A DNA stretch of 5,714 nucleotides from Candidatus Galloscillospira excrementavium. Its GTDB lineage: Bacteria; Bacillota; Clostridia; Oscillospirales; Oscillospiraceae. A program made the translations under genes and the position numbers. This document shows, piece after piece, positions 1-5,714 of the stretch (the stretch's first letter is position 1; the number at the start of each line of letters is the position of its first letter). The notes under the pieces were generated by a model. The model made no database searches and was not told the DNA's origin. It saw nothing but the letters and a program-made list of their open reading frames with translations. Location: positions 1-5,714 of the forward strand of contig DVHW01000032.1 of assembly GCA_018711785.1 (NCBI GenBank), given 5' to 3'.

Positions 1-144
1 GGGGCTGGACTCTGGCGGAGTCCCCCACGCCCACGGCGGGGGCGGAGGGCGAGGCGGGCGGCGTGGGGGTGGGCGTCCCGGTCTGGTCCGGGGCGGGCTC
101 CGTCCCCACCGTGGGCGTGGGGGACTCCGCCAGAGTCCAGCCCC
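1..144. repeat. Perfect 36-bp inverted repeat inside the linker coding region
   Basis: Bases 1-36 are the exact reverse complement of bases 109-144. Pairing continues imperfectly inward: 38-41 with 104-107 and 43-47 with 98-102, with single mismatches between. The unpaired middle is about 50 bp. The repeat begins at base 1 of the window, so the left arm may be longer. Both arms are read as protein on the minus strand, the right arm as Gly-Trp-Thr-Leu-Ala-Glu-Ser-Pro and the left arm as Val-Gly-Val-Gly-Asp-Ser-Ala-Arg. They do not encode a repeated peptide, so this is a DNA-level duplication rather than a protein repeat. Confidence 0.95.
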
Positions 145-244
145 GGCTGTCCGGGGCATCCCCGCCGTACCAGAAGGCCAAGGCCATCACCAGCACCACC
201 GCCGCAGCAGCCACGACCTTCCACTTGTGTCTCTTCCACCACAT
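1..244 (-). CDS. Membrane-anchored protein with Thr/Pro-rich linker, N-terminal part only (runs off the left edge)
   Basis: The ATG at 244-242 opens a frame that stays open to the window edge, giving 81 codons. A purine-rich ribosome-binding site (GAGGG) lies 6 nt upstream. Residues 2-9 are basic and tryptophan-rich, residues 10-26 form one hydrophobic membrane segment, and there is no lipobox Cys. Residues about 40-70 are rich in Thr, Pro, Ser and Ala, as in an extracellular spacer. The expected topology is therefore a short cytoplasmic tail, one membrane anchor and an outside C-terminal domain that is not in the window. The start lies 16 nt after the stop of the SLH gene, so the two are almost certainly co-transcribed under the cobalamin riboswitch. 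From that context I infer that the missing domain may be DUF4430-like, related to the transcobalamin C-terminal domain; nothing visible proves it. The linker carries a perfect inverted repeat (separate entry). Confidence 0.72.
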   Translation of the reverse strand, partial: MWWKRHKWKVVAAAAVVLVMALAFWYGGDAPDSRGWTLAESPTPTVGTEPAPDQTGTPTPTPPASPSAPAVGVGDSARVQP

Positions 245-260
245 CACAGTCCCTCTTCTC

Positions 261-1886
261 TCAGCGCAGCCGGGCCAGGCCCAGCAGGTTCCAGATCATC
301 TGGGCCACCTCGCCGCGGAGGATGGCCCGCCCGGGCTGGAGGGCGGCGCCCTCCGGCTCCAGAATGCCGGAGGCGCAGCAGAAGGCCAGGGTCTCCCGGG
401 CCCAGTCCCCCACCTGTCCCCCGTCGTCGAACCGGTCCAGCACGGCGGAGACCTCCTCCGCCGACAGGGCGGTGTCCACGCCGCACAGCCCGGCAGCCCG
501 GGCCACCAGGGCGGCCGCCTGCTCCAGGGTGATGCCGCTGTCCGGGGCGAAGCGGCCGCCTCCCACGCCCCCCGCCAGGCCGTAGGCGCAGGCCGTCCCA
601 ATATAGGGCGCGTGCCAGTCCCCCGCCGCCACGTCGGAAAAGGCGTCGGTGGCCGACCCCTCCAGCCCCAGCGCGCGCACCAGCACGGCGGCGAACTCCG
701 CCCGGGTCATGCCGGCGTCGGGCACAAACAGCCCCCCGCCCCGGCCGTTCAGGATCCCCCGCCGGGCCAGCTCCAGCACGGCGGTCTCATTGGGGTGGCC
801 CGCCAGGTCGGAGAAGGAGACCTCCGGCAGCGTCACCGGCACGCGCGCCACATCCGGGTGCTTTTCCGGCAGGCCGCCGCAGACCGAGCTTGTCACATCG
901 CGCATCTCGTAGAGTCCCGGCTGTCCCCGCCGCAGCCGCAGGACGGCCACCAGGGCGTAGAAGCACTGCTCCGTGGCCTGCAGGTCCGCTTCCTCCTCCC
1001 CCGCGGCATAGCGGAAGCCGCCGTCCGCCGTCTGACAGGCCAGCAGCGCGTCCAGCAGGGTGCCGCCGTCCCTGGTGAAGCGGGGGGCCTCCGGGTCGAT
1101 GCCCAGGCTGCACAGGGCCGTCACCACCTGGGCCGCGCTCTGGGCGTTGTCCGCCCCCCAGCTGGTAAAGCCGCCGTCCTCCCCCTGGAGGGCGGCGAGG
1201 CACGCCACTCCCCGCTCCACGGCCTGGGCCACCTCCTCCTGCGCCCGGTAGGGGGCGAGGGCCTGGAGGGCCATGGCGGTGAGGTCGGCCTCGGCCTCCT
1301 CCCGCCCCCCCATGCTCCAGCCGCCGCCGGCGAGCTGGCGGGAGAGGATCTCCTCCACATAGGCCTCCCGGGTGGCCTGGACCGCCCCCTCGGGGGCCTG
1401 GGGCATCTCATAGTCCCCGCTGTCCAGGGCGATCAGGGCCCAGATGGCCCCGTTCACCCCCTGCCACACCACCCGGTCAAAGTCCGCCAGGGGGGCGAGC
1501 AGGTCATACCCCCCCACGTCGGCGGGGTCGGCCCCCAGGGCGGTGAGGGCCAGCACCACCCGGCTGTACTCGGTGTAGCGCCGGGTGTGGAGGACTCCCT
1601 CCCGCTCCGCCGCATAGCGGACCAGGGCGTCGTAGTAGCCCGTCCAGTAGCCCTCCGGGACCTCCAGGCCGCTGCGGGCCAGGCCCAGGACGGTCCACTC
1701 CCCGCCGGTCTGCCCCACCTGGGGGGCGGGCACGGCCTCCAGCAGCCAGGCGCCGGCCCGCGCCGCCGCCTGTTCCAGGGGCTCCCCCTCCGCCGCCGCG
1801 GCGGAAGGGACCACCCCCGCCGCCAGGGCCAGCAGCACCAAAAGGGCCGCCAGGCGCCGGCTCCACTGTGTTCTCTGCATATCCAT
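261..1886 (-). CDS. Secreted alpha/alpha-toroid protein with three SLH cell-wall anchoring repeats; candidate corrinoid-binding surface protein
   Basis: This 541-aa protein has a Sec signal peptide (Arg-rich start, hydrophobic 11-26, Ala-rich cleavage region near 30). Residues about 36-320 resemble the terpenoid cyclase/prenyltransferase alpha-alpha barrel, with repeat signatures GGGWSMGG (187-194), DGGFTSWG (237-244) and DGGF (288-291) and the motif QGVNGAIWALIALD (142-155). The cyclase DXDD motif is absent, so enzymatic cyclisation is unlikely. Three SLH repeats follow (about 357-407, 415-467, 483-537) and should tether it to pyruvylated wall polymers. SLH1 has the usual TRAE motif and SLH3 has RGE, but SLH2 has TLEQ and is degenerate. 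The ATG at 1886 was chosen because GGGAGG (1897-1892) sits 5 nt upstream; an ATG two codons later is possible. The frame stays open upstream, but that stretch is the riboswitch. The same barrel fold forms the N-terminal domain of intrinsic factor and transcobalamin. With the riboswitch, this makes B12 capture plausible, though unproven. Confidence 0.9.
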   Translation of the reverse strand: MDMQRTQWSRRLAALLVLLALAAGVVPSAAAAEGEPLEQAAARAGAWLLEAVPAPQVGQTGGEWTVLGLARSGLEVPEGYWTGYYDALVRYAAEREGVLHTRRYTEYSRVVLALTALGADPADVGGYDLLAPLADFDRVVWQGVNGAIWALIALDSGDYEMPQAPEGAVQATREAYVEEILSRQLAGGGWSMGGREEAEADLTAMALQALAPYRAQEEVAQAVERGVACLAALQGEDGGFTSWGADNAQSAAQVVTALCSLGIDPEAPRFTRDGGTLLDALLACQTADGGFRYAAGEEEADLQATEQCFYALVAVLRLRRGQPGLYEMRDVTSSVCGGLPEKHPDVARVPVTLPEVSFSDLAGHPNETAVLELARRGILNGRGGGLFVPDAGMTRAEFAAVLVRALGLEGSATDAFSDVAAGDWHAPYIGTACAYGLAGGVGGGRFAPDSGITLEQAAALVARAAGLCGVDTALSAEEVSAVLDRFDDGGQVGDWARETLAFCCASGILEPEGAALQPGRAILRGEVAQMIWNLLGLARLR

Positions 1887-1900
1887 ATATTCCTCCCATT

Positions 1901-1941
1901 GAAAACGCCTGCCGGAGCGCCTCTGGGGCGCTCCGGCAGGC
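1901..1941 (-). terminator. Riboswitch expression platform: terminator-like hairpin
   Basis: Bases 1907-1921 and 1927-1941 form a perfect 15-bp GC-rich stem with a 5-nt loop (CCAGA on the minus strand). GTTTTC (1906-1901) follows directly, then the ribosome-binding site of the SLH gene. The U-tract is short, so termination may be incomplete, or the stem may act partly by crowding the ribosome-binding site 3 nt further on. Its position between a B12 aptamer and the start codon fits a ligand-promoted off switch. Confidence 0.75.
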
Positions 1942-2005
1942 TCACGGCCCTTCTCCGGGCCGGCTCCCGCGCTCCACCGCCCAGAGGTGCGCCAGATTTC
2001 CACCC

Positions 2006-2210
2006 CAGGCGCAGAATATCCCGGCTCGACCCGCCGCGCCCGAGGGCGCGCCCTACCGGGGACCCCTTCCCGGCCTGCCGGCCAGTGGCATCGGTCCCTT
2101 TCGCTGGTCACACGGTTGCTGAGTACAGCGCCGGATTCTCACCGGGGGAGCCCGCGGCTCCCGCGCGCCCGGGGGCGCGCACTTCCTCTCCGCCTGACGT
2201 CATTCACCTG
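2006..2210 (-). promoter_or_regulatory. Cobalamin (B12) riboswitch aptamer
   Basis: On the minus strand the conserved cobalamin aptamer blocks occur in the right order. They are GAGGAAG (around 2182-2188, matching the AGGGAA block), GGTGAGAATCCGGCGCTG (2143-2126) and CAGCAACCGTG (2121-2111). GCCACTG (2089-2083) and GGGAAGG (2071-2065) follow, enclosed by a GGGACC/GGTCCC stem. Last comes the B12 box AGCCGGGATATTCTGC. The ends close by pairing: CAGG (2210-2207) with CCTG (2009-2006), and GAAT (2205-2202) with ATTC (2017-2014). Variable arms are very GC-rich hairpins (for example around 2038-2056 and 2144-2180). Members of this class bind adenosyl-, methyl- or hydroxo-cobalamin and usually repress B12 synthesis or transport genes when ligand is plentiful. 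Which cobalamin form this one prefers cannot be told from here. Confidence 0.93.
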
Positions 2211-2211
2211 T

Positions 2212-2240
2212 CCGCCCCCGGGCCTGTGCCCGGGCGGCGG
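2212..2240 (-). other. 5'-leader hairpin ahead of the B12 aptamer
   Basis: On the minus strand 2240-2228 pairs with 2223-2212: 12 base pairs (5 + 7) with one bulged G and an ACAG loop. It would begin only a few nucleotides after the predicted transcription start and ends just before the aptamer's first closing stem. There is no U-tract after it, so it is not a terminator. A role in protecting the 5' end of the mRNA, or in isolating the aptamer fold, is inference. Confidence 0.5.
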
Positions 2241-2251
2241 TATCTTTTTCT

Positions 2252-2280
2252 AGTATACCAGATTCCGCGGCCGTTGTCGC
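2252..2280 (-). promoter_or_regulatory. Probable sigma-A promoter of the B12 riboswitch transcript
   Basis: TATACT at 2257-2252 is a good -10 box. With a 17-bp spacer the -35 position is GCGACA (2280-2275), which matches TTGACA at its last four bases. The predicted start is near 2245, followed by an A-rich stretch and the leader hairpin. The AT-rich patch stands out in GC-rich surroundings and lies just upstream of the aptamer, as expected. Confidence 0.6.
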
Positions 2281-2338
2281 GGGTGGGGCACAACTTTTTT
2301 CCCCGCCGGTCCGACCTTTTCCGCCGCCGCGCGCCCCT

Positions 2339-3223
2339 TCACCCGCCGAAGGCCGCCGCCTCGTCCCAGGTGGGGATGCTGTCCGCCGCCCCCGGCCGGC
2401 TCACCGCCAGGGCGCTGGCCCGGCTGGCCATCTCCAGGGCCCGGGCCGGGGCGCAGCCCCTCCCCAGGGCGGCGAGGAAAAAGCCGCAGAAGGTGTCCCC
2501 CGCCGCCGTGGTGTCGGCCACCGCCACGGGGAAGATGGGCTGGTGGAGCGTTTCCCCATCCCGCTGGTACCAGGCCCCCCGCTCCCCCACGGTGAGGACG
2601 ATGGCCGCCCCGGGGAACCGCCGGGCCAGGCGCTCCAGGATGTCCCGGTCCCCCTCCCCGCCGGCCAGGGCGCGGCCCTCCACCTCGTTGAGCAGGAAGA
2701 GGTCCACCTGCTCCAGGGGACAGCGGAGCAGCGCGTCGTTGATGGGGGAGGGGTTGAGGGCCACCTCCATCCCCTGGGCGCGGCCCCGGCGGATGGCGTA
2801 GTCCACGCAGGAGACCTCGTTTTGAAGCAGGAGCACGTCCCCCGCCCCGAAACCCGCCAGGGCGGCGTCCACCAGCTCCCCGGTCACCGCGGCGTTGGCC
2901 CCGCCGCTGACCAGGATGCAGTTCTCCCCCGCCGGGGTGAGCTGGATGACCGCGTGGCCGCTGGGCCCGGCCAGGCGGCGCAGGCGGCTCAGGTCCACCC
3001 CCGCCGAGGCCAGCAGGTCCCACAGCGCGCCGCCGTCCTCCCCCACCGCCCCGGCGTGAAAGACCTCCGCCCCGGCCCGGGCCAGGGCCACCGACTGGTT
3101 GAGCCCCTTTCCCCCGCAGGAGGTGCGGTAGCCGGTGGACAGCACGGTCTCCCCCGGCCCCACGAAGTGGGGCACCTCATAGGTGCGGTCCAGATTGAGC
3201 GAGCCCAGATTGAGTACGCGCAT
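2339..3223 (-). CDS. Ribokinase-type PfkB-family sugar kinase
   Basis: This 294-aa protein has the length and motif order of ribokinase, which phosphorylates ribose at O5 with ATP in the cytoplasm. Visible motifs are GSLNLD (7-12, the N-x-D sugar-contact strand) and GGKGLNQ (37-43, PfkB signature 1). Then come NE (135-136), NPSP (157-160, as NPAP in ribokinase), LLNEVEG (177-183) and DTTAAGD (237-243), PfkB signature 2 with catalytic Asp243. The Ala in place of the usual Gly of DTxGAGD also occurs in E. coli RbsK. The C-terminal RPGAADSIPT resembles the ribokinase tail. GGGGAGGG lies 7 nt before the ATG. No ribose transporter, RbsD or regulator is in the window, so the true substrate could be ribose, deoxyribose, a nucleoside or another pentose/hexose; I therefore give no symbol. 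It has its own promoter, and its transcript points into the riboswitch leader. Confidence 0.93.
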   Translation of the reverse strand: MRVLNLGSLNLDRTYEVPHFVGPGETVLSTGYRTSCGGKGLNQSVALARAGAEVFHAGAVGEDGGALWDLLASAGVDLSRLRRLAGPSGHAVIQLTPAGENCILVSGGANAAVTGELVDAALAGFGAGDVLLLQNEVSCVDYAIRRGRAQGMEVALNPSPINDALLRCPLEQVDLFLLNEVEGRALAGGEGDRDILERLARRFPGAAIVLTVGERGAWYQRDGETLHQPIFPVAVADTTAAGDTFCGFFLAALGRGCAPARALEMASRASALAVSRPGAADSIPTWDEAAAFGG

Positions 3224-3253
3224 GGTCGGTCCCTCCCCGTCGCTTTTTTCTCC

Positions 3254-3282
3254 ATTTTACTCCCTCCGCCGGCGCGGCGCAA
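3254..3282 (-). promoter_or_regulatory. Sigma-A promoter of the sugar kinase gene
   Basis: On the minus strand TTGCGC (3282-3277) and TAAAAT (3259-3254) are separated by 17 bp. The predicted start is near 3247, giving a very short leader of about 24 nt before the ATG that contains the strong ribosome-binding site GGGGAGGG (3238-3231). Confidence 0.7.
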
Positions 3283-3314
3283 GCCCCGCCGGGCGGGCGG
3301 CGGCCAGGCGGCTC

Positions 3315-3343
3315 TTGCGGCTTTGTCCCGGAGGCGGTATAAT
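3315..3343 (+). promoter_or_regulatory. Sigma-A promoter of the DUF4317-anSME operon
   Basis: TTGCGG (3315-3320) and a perfect TATAAT (3338-3343) are separated by 17 bp. The predicted start is near 3350, leaving a leader of about 64 nt before the DUF4317 start codon. It is divergent from the kinase promoter; the two -35 boxes are 32 bp apart, so no boxes overlap. No operator palindrome between them convinced me. Confidence 0.8.
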
Positions 3344-3413
3344 AGCCTCTGCCGGACCGGCGGGCGCCGCCCTGCCCGTCCGCCGACTCTGGATACCACG
3401 GGAGAATCTATCT

Positions 3414-4544
3414 ATGAATGAGAAGGAAATCGGCGAGCTGCGCCGCCGCCTCCGCCCGGACAAGAACGCCATCACCCACGTCCGTGGCTGCTATGTGAAC
3501 GAAAACCGGGAGATTGTCTCCCAGTTCGACCAGTCCCTGGCCCTCCTGTCCCAGGAGGAGAGCGAGCTGCTCCTCTCCACCGTCCGCCGCACCCTGTCGG
3601 GCGGCGTGGGGAAGAACCTCGTCAACCTGGAATTCGAGACCGCCCAGGTGGTGGACAGCCCGGAGCACCGCCTGCTGATGGCCCTGCGGGACTCCGCCCT
3701 CCGGGACGAGGAGGCGGTCCAGACCCTCTTCCAGACCGTCCTCTCCTCCCTCACCCTGGAGGGCAGCTACCTCATCCTCCTCACCCACGACCGGTACGAC
3801 GTGCCCTTCCGCTCCCGGGACGGGGCGGAGCAGCCCGACGCCTCCGCCGAGGTGTACTCCTATGTGCTGTGCAGCATCTGTCCGGTGAAGCAGACCAAGC
3901 TGGCCCTGGGCTACTCCGCCCACGCCAACGCCTTCCACGACCTGAAGCCCGACTGGGCGGTCTCCCCGCCGGAGCTGGGCTTCCTCTTCCCCGACTTTGA
4001 CGACCGGAGCACCAACCTGTACGGGGCCCTCTACTACGCCCGGGACCTGAAGGAGAACCACCCCGAGCTGGTGGACGCGGTGTTCCGCCGCCCCCTGCCG
4101 CCCCCCGCCGCCGTCCAGAAGGAGACCTTCCACGCCATCCTGGGGGACACCCTGGCGGAGGACAGCAGCCTGGGGGTGGTCCAGGCGGTCCACGACCAGC
4201 TGCGGGAGCTCATCGCCGAGCACAAGGAGAGCGGCGAGGCCGAGCCCCTCACCATCTCCAAGGGGGCGGTGAAGAGCATGCTCAAGTCCTGCGGCGTGCT
4301 GGAATCCCACATCGCCGCCTTTGACGCCAAGTACGACGAGGCCTTCGGCCCGGAGGCCCTCCTGCCCCCCCGGAACCTGGTGGACGCCCGCAAGACGGAG
4401 CTGCGCACCCCCGACGTGGCTATCCAAGTCAGCCCCGAGCGCAGCGACCTGGTCCAGACCCGGGTGCTGGACGGGGTCAAGTACATCCTCATCCGCGCCG
4501 ACGAGGGCGTGGAGGTCAACGGCGTGCCGGTGCGCATCTCCTGA
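3414..4544 (+). CDS. DUF4317 family protein of unknown function
   Basis: This 376-aa protein is recognised from its N-terminus. An MNEKEIGELRRRLRP opening followed by the ITHVRGCYVNENREI block (residues 20-34) is typical of DUF4317 proteins of Clostridia. No function is established for the family. I see no signal peptide or membrane segment, so it is probably cytoplasmic. A hydrophobic strand pattern near 117-124, a CSICPVKQTKLALGY stretch (153-167) and an acidic FLFPDFDDRSTNLYGALYY block (190-208) look like conserved core. No catalytic motif I know is present. The start was placed at 3414, not at upstream in-frame ATGs, because GGGAGA (3400-3405) precedes it and the family opening begins exactly there; the upstream extension would also run over the promoter. 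It is the first gene of the operon, 33 nt before the radical SAM gene. Confidence 0.92.
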   Translation: MNEKEIGELRRRLRPDKNAITHVRGCYVNENREIVSQFDQSLALLSQEESELLLSTVRRTLSGGVGKNLVNLEFETAQVVDSPEHRLLMALRDSALRDEEAVQTLFQTVLSSLTLEGSYLILLTHDRYDVPFRSRDGAEQPDASAEVYSYVLCSICPVKQTKLALGYSAHANAFHDLKPDWAVSPPELGFLFPDFDDRSTNLYGALYYARDLKENHPELVDAVFRRPLPPPAAVQKETFHAILGDTLAEDSSLGVVQAVHDQLRELIAEHKESGEAEPLTISKGAVKSMLKSCGVLESHIAAFDAKYDEAFGPEALLPPRNLVDARKTELRTPDVAIQVSPERSDLVQTRVLDGVKYILIRADEGVEVNGVPVRIS

Positions 4545-4577
4545 CGCGCGAGGCCGCCCGGAAAGGAGCGTATTCCC

Positions 4578-5696
4578 ATGCCGCCTGTCACGGTGATGAT
4601 CAAGCCGGCCTCCGGGCTGTGCAACATGCGCTGCCGCTACTGCTTCTATGCCGACGAGGCCGCCAAGCGGGAGACCGCGTCCTACGGTCTCATGTCCCCC
4701 GAGACCCTGGAGGCAGTGCTGCGGCGGGTCCTCTCCTTTGCCGAGGGGGAGTGTACCCTGGCCTTTCAGGGAGGGGAGCCCACCCTGGCCGGACTCCCCT
4801 TCTTCCAGCGGGTGGTGGAGCTGGGGGAGTCCCTCAACGTCCACCGTGTCCGGCTCCACTACGCCATCCAGACCAACGGCTATGTGCTGGACGACGACTG
4901 GTGCGCCTTCTTCGCCCGGAACCACTTCCTGGTGGGCCTCTCTCTGGACGGGCCCAAGGACCTCCACGACCGCAACCGGCTGGACGCCCAGGGCAGGGGG
5001 ACCTTTCAACGGGTGATGCGCTCGGCCGCCCTGCTGGCAAAGCACGGGGCGGACTTCAACATCCTCACCGTAGTCACCTCCGAGACCGCCCGGCACATCC
5101 GGAGCGTGTACCAGTTCTTTGCCCGCAGCGGCTTTGGCTACCAGCAGTACATTCCCTGTCTGGACCCCCTGGGAGAGGTGCGGGGCGGGCATGACTACTC
5201 CCTCTCCCCGGAGCGGTTCGGGCAGTATCTGAAGGACCTGTTCGACTGCTGGTACCGGGACATGGCCGCCGGCCGGCCCTGCTACAACCGCTACTTCGAC
5301 AACCTGGTGGGCATGCTGATGGGCCAGCGGCCCGAGGCCTGCGGCATGGCCGGGGTGTGCGGGCGGCAGTATGTGGTGGAGGCCGACGGCGGCGTCTACC
5401 CCTGCGACTTCTATATGCTGGATGCCTACCGCCTGGGCAGCTTCGTCACCGACAGCTTTGAGCAGATCGAGGCCCGGCGGGAGGAGATCGGCTTTCTCCA
5501 GGCCTCCGCCGTGGTCCACGAGGACTGCCGGCGCTGCAAGTGGGGCCCCCTCTGCCGGGGCGGCTGCCGCCGGGACCGGGACTACGGCGGTGACGTACTG
5601 GGGAAAAACTACTACTGCGCCGCCTATCGGGCGTTTTTTGACTACGCCTATCCCCGCCTGGCCGCTCTGGCCCGGCAGATGGGCGGCGGGCGCTGA
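4578..5696 (+). CDS. Anaerobic sulfatase-maturating enzyme (anSME), radical SAM/SPASM protein
   Basis: This 372-aa enzyme belongs to the family that uses S-adenosylmethionine radicals to oxidise the active-site Cys or Ser of a sulfatase to C-alpha-formylglycine without oxygen. Residues 15-22 hold the radical SAM CxxxCxxC motif (Cys15, 19, 22) and 65-68 the GGEP SAM-binding motif. The SPASM domain supplies Cys255, 261, 276, 317, 320, 326, 330 and 347 for two auxiliary [4Fe-4S] clusters. Asp277 sits in the YPCDFY motif at the position of the catalytic base of the C. perfringens enzyme. Length and residue numbering match that enzyme almost exactly from the shared MPP start. AAGGAG (4563-4568) lies 9 nt before the ATG. 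The 33-nt gap after the DUF4317 gene, with no terminator, indicates co-transcription. No sulfatase is present, so its substrate protein is encoded elsewhere. The formal alternative is another SPASM peptide-modifying enzyme, but the full-length similarity makes anSME much more likely. Confidence 0.95.
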   Translation: MPPVTVMIKPASGLCNMRCRYCFYADEAAKRETASYGLMSPETLEAVLRRVLSFAEGECTLAFQGGEPTLAGLPFFQRVVELGESLNVHRVRLHYAIQTNGYVLDDDWCAFFARNHFLVGLSLDGPKDLHDRNRLDAQGRGTFQRVMRSAALLAKHGADFNILTVVTSETARHIRSVYQFFARSGFGYQQYIPCLDPLGEVRGGHDYSLSPERFGQYLKDLFDCWYRDMAAGRPCYNRYFDNLVGMLMGQRPEACGMAGVCGRQYVVEADGGVYPCDFYMLDAYRLGSFVTDSFEQIEARREEIGFLQASAVVHEDCRRCKWGPLCRGGCRRDRDYGGDVLGKNYYCAAYRAFFDYAYPRLAALARQMGGGR

Positions 5697-5714
5697 GCGA
5701 GGCAGACAAGGGGC

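Noticed and set aside
261..1886. Reading the toroid protein as an active terpene or squalene cyclase or prenyltransferase.
   Set aside because: No DXDD or other catalytic Asp-rich motif is seen, the protein is secreted and wall-anchored, and its control by a B12 riboswitch fits a binding role better.
1887..2111. 75-codon N-terminal extension of the SLH protein from an upstream ATG at 2111.
   Set aside because: That stretch is the cobalamin aptamer and terminator, and the signal peptide begins at the 1886 start with a proper ribosome-binding site.
2272..2300. Plus-strand hairpin-like sequence (GTTGT ... ACAAC) followed by TTTTTT, resembling a terminator.
   Set aside because: The stem is only 5 bp with a long unpaired loop, and no plus-strand gene ends here. 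On the minus strand the T-run is an A-run, so it cannot terminate the kinase.
63..2801. Very long open frame on the plus strand (912 codons) antisense to the SLH gene, the riboswitch and the kinase.
   Set aside because: It runs across three unrelated elements on the opposite strand, has low-complexity Pro/Gly/Arg/His-rich translation with no domain, and is explained by the strong GC third-position bias of the real genes. The minus-strand genes have family motifs and ribosome-binding sites.
3183..3413. 77-codon N-terminal extension of the DUF4317 protein from an upstream ATG at 3183.
   Set aside because: It overlaps the divergent kinase start and both promoters, and the family-typical N-terminus begins at 3414 behind a ribosome-binding site.
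3408..5519. 703-codon minus-strand open frame antisense to the DUF4317 and anSME genes.
   Set aside because: It spans two genes whose plus-strand products are clearly recognised. The translation is Gly/His/Val/Leu-rich without a recognisable domain, so it is a codon-bias shadow.

Overview
The window is very GC-rich DNA with strong G/C bias at third codon positions, yet its genes belong to Gram-positive anaerobe (Clostridia) families: S-layer homology (SLH) domains, a DUF4317 protein and an anaerobic sulfatase-maturating enzyme very like the Clostridium perfringens one. This combination suggests a high-GC gut member of the Oscillospiraceae, of the Flavonifractor/Pseudoflavonifractor/Lawsonibacter type. 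That placement is inferred from gene content and composition, not from a marker gene.

Left part (1-2260, all minus strand): a cobalamin (B12) riboswitch leader with its own promoter (about 2252-2280), a 5' hairpin, an aptamer (2006-2210) and a terminator-like expression platform (1901-1941) precedes two closely spaced genes. The first (261-1886) encodes a secreted protein with an alpha/alpha-toroid (terpenoid cyclase/prenyltransferase-like fold) followed by three SLH repeats. The second (1-244, cut by the window edge) starts a membrane-anchored protein with a Thr/Pro linker. The toroid is the fold of the N-terminal domain of intrinsic factor and transcobalamin. Together with the riboswitch this suggests a surface corrinoid-capture system split over two proteins. 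The second half of that idea (a DUF4430/transcobalamin C-terminal-like domain) lies outside the window and is not seen.

Middle (2339-3223, minus): a ribokinase-type PfkB sugar kinase with its own sigma-A-like promoter. No convincing terminator separates it from the riboswitch promoter. Its 190-bp upstream gap holds two well-spaced divergent promoters.

Right part (3315-5696, plus): a promoter with a perfect TATAAT box drives a DUF4317 protein of unknown function and, 33 nt later, a radical SAM/SPASM anaerobic sulfatase-maturating enzyme. All its cluster cysteines and its catalytic Asp align with the C. perfringens enzyme. No sulfatase substrate is in the window.

The main points of interest are the riboswitch-controlled candidate split transcobalamin-like pair, the alternative base pairing that could switch its terminator, and a perfect 36-bp inverted repeat inside the linker coding region at the extreme left edge.
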